Origin: Streptomyces kaniharaensis
GTDB taxonomy: Bacteria > Actinomycetota > Actinomycetes > Streptomycetales > Streptomycetaceae
Assembly (NCBI RefSeq): GCF_009569385.1
Contig: NZ_WBOF01000001.1
Span: forward strand, 1,798,001-1,862,000
DNA: 64,000 nt
Direction of reading: 5' to 3'
Under the pieces are notes generated by a model, which was not told the origin of the DNA, did no database searches, and worked only from the letters and a program-made list of their open reading frames with translations. This document shows positions 62,763 to 64,000 of the stretch, one piece after another; the stretch's first letter is position 1; each line of letters starts with the position of its first letter. The position numbers and the translations under genes are program-made.

Positions 62763-64000
62763 TCACTCCCTCCCGGCGGCGGCGTAGCGGTCGCGCAGCT
62801 GCGGGTACAGCTCGGCGACGTCCTTCGGGTGCACCGAGCCGTCCGGACGGTTGCCGGTGACGCCGTACTCCGTGGTCAGCCACTCGGCAAGGCGCTGGGG
62901 ATCGGGCTGAAGGCCGTCGTTGTGGTCCAGGTACGAGACCAGCGCCTCGTAGGCCAGGTCAGGGTCGAGCCTGGACGGCGTCGGGCGGGGTGCGAGCTCC
63001 TCGACGTGGGCTGGCGGTTGCGGCTGCGGCCCGGCCGGCTCGGCGGGGCGCTCCTCATCCTGCGGGGCCGGGTGCTGCAGCGCGGGCTGGGCGGTCGGCT
63101 GGTCCTCGGCCGCCGTGCGCGGAGGCTTGAACCACGGGGAGGCCTGGCCGGGAACCTGTCCGCCCGGGGTGGTGTCGGCCTGGCCACCGGTGGTGCGGAC
63201 CGGGCGCGCGGTCCAGACGTTCAGCTCCTCGCGGGGCGGATGCGGGGACTCCTCCACCACGCCCGGCTCCTGGGCGGCACGCAGTCGAACGGCGGCGAGC
63301 TTGGCCAGCATCGGCGCGGCCACCTCGGCGGACATCGGCTGGGCTGGGGCCGGCGCCGGCTCGGGCTGGACTTGCTGCGGCTGGGGCTGAGATTGGACCT
63401 GGGTCTGCGGCTGGAGCTGCTGCGACTGCCGGACCTGCTGCGATTGCACCGGAACGGCGGGCCCTGCGGGCGCGATGGCCGCGGCGGCGCGGTTCTCCTG
63501 GAGCTGGAGCTCCTGAGCCTCCTTCGCGTCGCGCTCACGCGCCTCCTCGTCCAGCCGATCGAGCAGCGCCGGGTCCAGCGGCACACCGTACTTGGCGAGC
63601 TTGAGCGGCAACAGCGCCTGGAACGGCGCCGTCCGGCGCCAGCCGCGGCCGTACCGGAAGCGCAGCTGCGCCCGGTATACCAGCCGGTTCTGCTCCAGCC
63701 GGACGACCTCGTCGTACGAGCGCAGCTCCCAGAGCTTCATCCGCCGCCAGAGCCGGAAGGTCGGCACCGGGGACAGCAGCCAGCGCATCATCCGGACCGA
63801 CTCCATGTGCCGGTCCGCGGTGATCGCCGCGATCCGCCCGACCGCGTGCCGGGAGGCCTCGACGACGACCACGAAAAGCACCGGGATGACGGCGTGCATG
63901 CCCATCCCGAGCGGGTCGCCCCAGGAAGCGGCGGCGTTGAAGGCGATGGTGGCGACCGTCAGCACCCAGGCGGTCTGACGCAGCAGCGGGAAGGGGATCC
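62763..64000 (-). CDS. DUF2637 (Spd-like) membrane protein (partial, 5' end outside window)
   Basis: The visible 412 codons lack the start, since the frame stays open to 64000. The N-terminal part has hydrophobic helices (TVATIAFNAAASWGDPLGMGMHAVIPVLFVVVVEASRHAVGR) matching the DUF2637 region found in SpdB-like spread proteins of Streptomyces plasmids and in chromosomal relatives. Then follow a basic amphipathic stretch, a Gln/Pro-rich linker (about 165-330) and a conserved-looking C-terminal helical domain (LAYEALVSYLDHNDGLQPDPQRLAEWLTTEYG...), possibly a DNA-binding winged fold. It could act in DNA transfer or differentiation; this is unproven. Confidence 0.8.
   Translation of the reverse strand, partial: IPFPLLRQTAWVLTVATIAFNAAASWGDPLGMGMHAVIPVLFVVVVEASRHAVGRIAAITADRHMESVRMMRWLLSPVPTFRLWRRMKLWELRSYDEVVRLEQNRLVYRAQLRFRYGRGWRRTAPFQALLPLKLAKYGVPLDPALLDRLDEEARERDAKEAQELQLQENRAAAAIAPAGPAVPVQSQQVRQSQQLQPQTQVQSQPQPQQVQPEPAPAPAQPMSAEVAAPMLAKLAAVRLRAAQEPGVVEESPHPPREELNVWTARPVRTTGGQADTTPGGQVPGQASPWFKPPRTAAEDQPTAQPALQHPAPQDEERPAEPAGPQPQPPAHVEELAPRPTPSRLDPDLAYEALVSYLDHNDGLQPDPQRLAEWLTTEYGVTGNRPDGSVHPKDVAELYPQLRDRYAAAGRE

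Overview
The window is a GC-rich (roughly 70% or more) actinobacterial chromosome segment. Gene content and order (dapA-thyX-dapB-M16 peptidase-pnp-rpsO; rimP-nusA-ylxR-infB-rbfA-truB-ribF; ispG-rseP-dxr; gabT) are those of the conserved core of Streptomyces and related Streptomycetaceae. GTG starts, dense packing, GTGA/ATGA overlaps and long GC hairpins lacking U-tracts also fit. No tRNA, rRNA, CRISPR array or replication origin was seen.

Layout. (1) 1-7473, minus strand: lysine/diaminopimelate biosynthesis (dapA partial, dapB), thymidylate synthase thyX, an M16 peptidase, polynucleotide phosphorylase and ribosomal protein S15. (2) 7645-25783: a complete type VII (ESX) secretion locus with EccD, EccC, EccB, EccE, two WXG100 proteins, a mycosin, an EspI-like proline-rich ATPase and an orphan conserved protein. 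Set inside it are an APC permease and a SigE-type sigma factor followed by a membrane protein with a duplicated outer domain. (3) About 25815-27116: an IS30-family element inserted in the loop of the terminator that lay between the EspI-like gene and ribF. (4) 27155-37542, minus strand: the translation/RNA-processing string ribF, a doubly frameshifted gene, truB, DHH phosphoesterase, rbfA, DUF503, infB, ylxR, nusA, rimP.

(5) 37846-41498: a Tat-type ferritin-like lipoprotein, a small-molecule kinase and two GNAT acetyltransferases. (6) 41639-45564, minus strand: MEP-pathway genes ispG and dxr flanking the site-2 protease gene rseP. (7) 45691-53403: an NAD(P)-binding protein, then what looks like a GABA-shunt group (aldehyde dehydrogenase, PucR-type regulator, gabT) interrupted by a membrane-anchored VirD4-like ATPase. 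(8) 53631-64000: PAP2 phosphatase, DUF2218 protein, MarR regulator, ZIP metal transporter, an unassigned two-gene unit (an Mrr-like but catalytically degenerate protein plus a 573-residue unknown), a YigZ-family protein, an aldolase-like protein under a strong promoter/operator, and a truncated DUF2637 (Spd-like) protein.

How it works together. Most of the window is housekeeping: cell-wall precursor and lysine supply, dTMP synthesis, RNA turnover, translation initiation, flavin and isoprenoid synthesis. The accessory interest lies in the type VII locus with its own sigma factor, the IS30 insertion into a terminator palindrome, several small regulatory structures (11-bp repeats with chained mini-ORFs before infB, a leader ORF coupled to the ZIP transporter, operator palindromes at three promoters), and the uncharacterised gene pair at 56767-60334.
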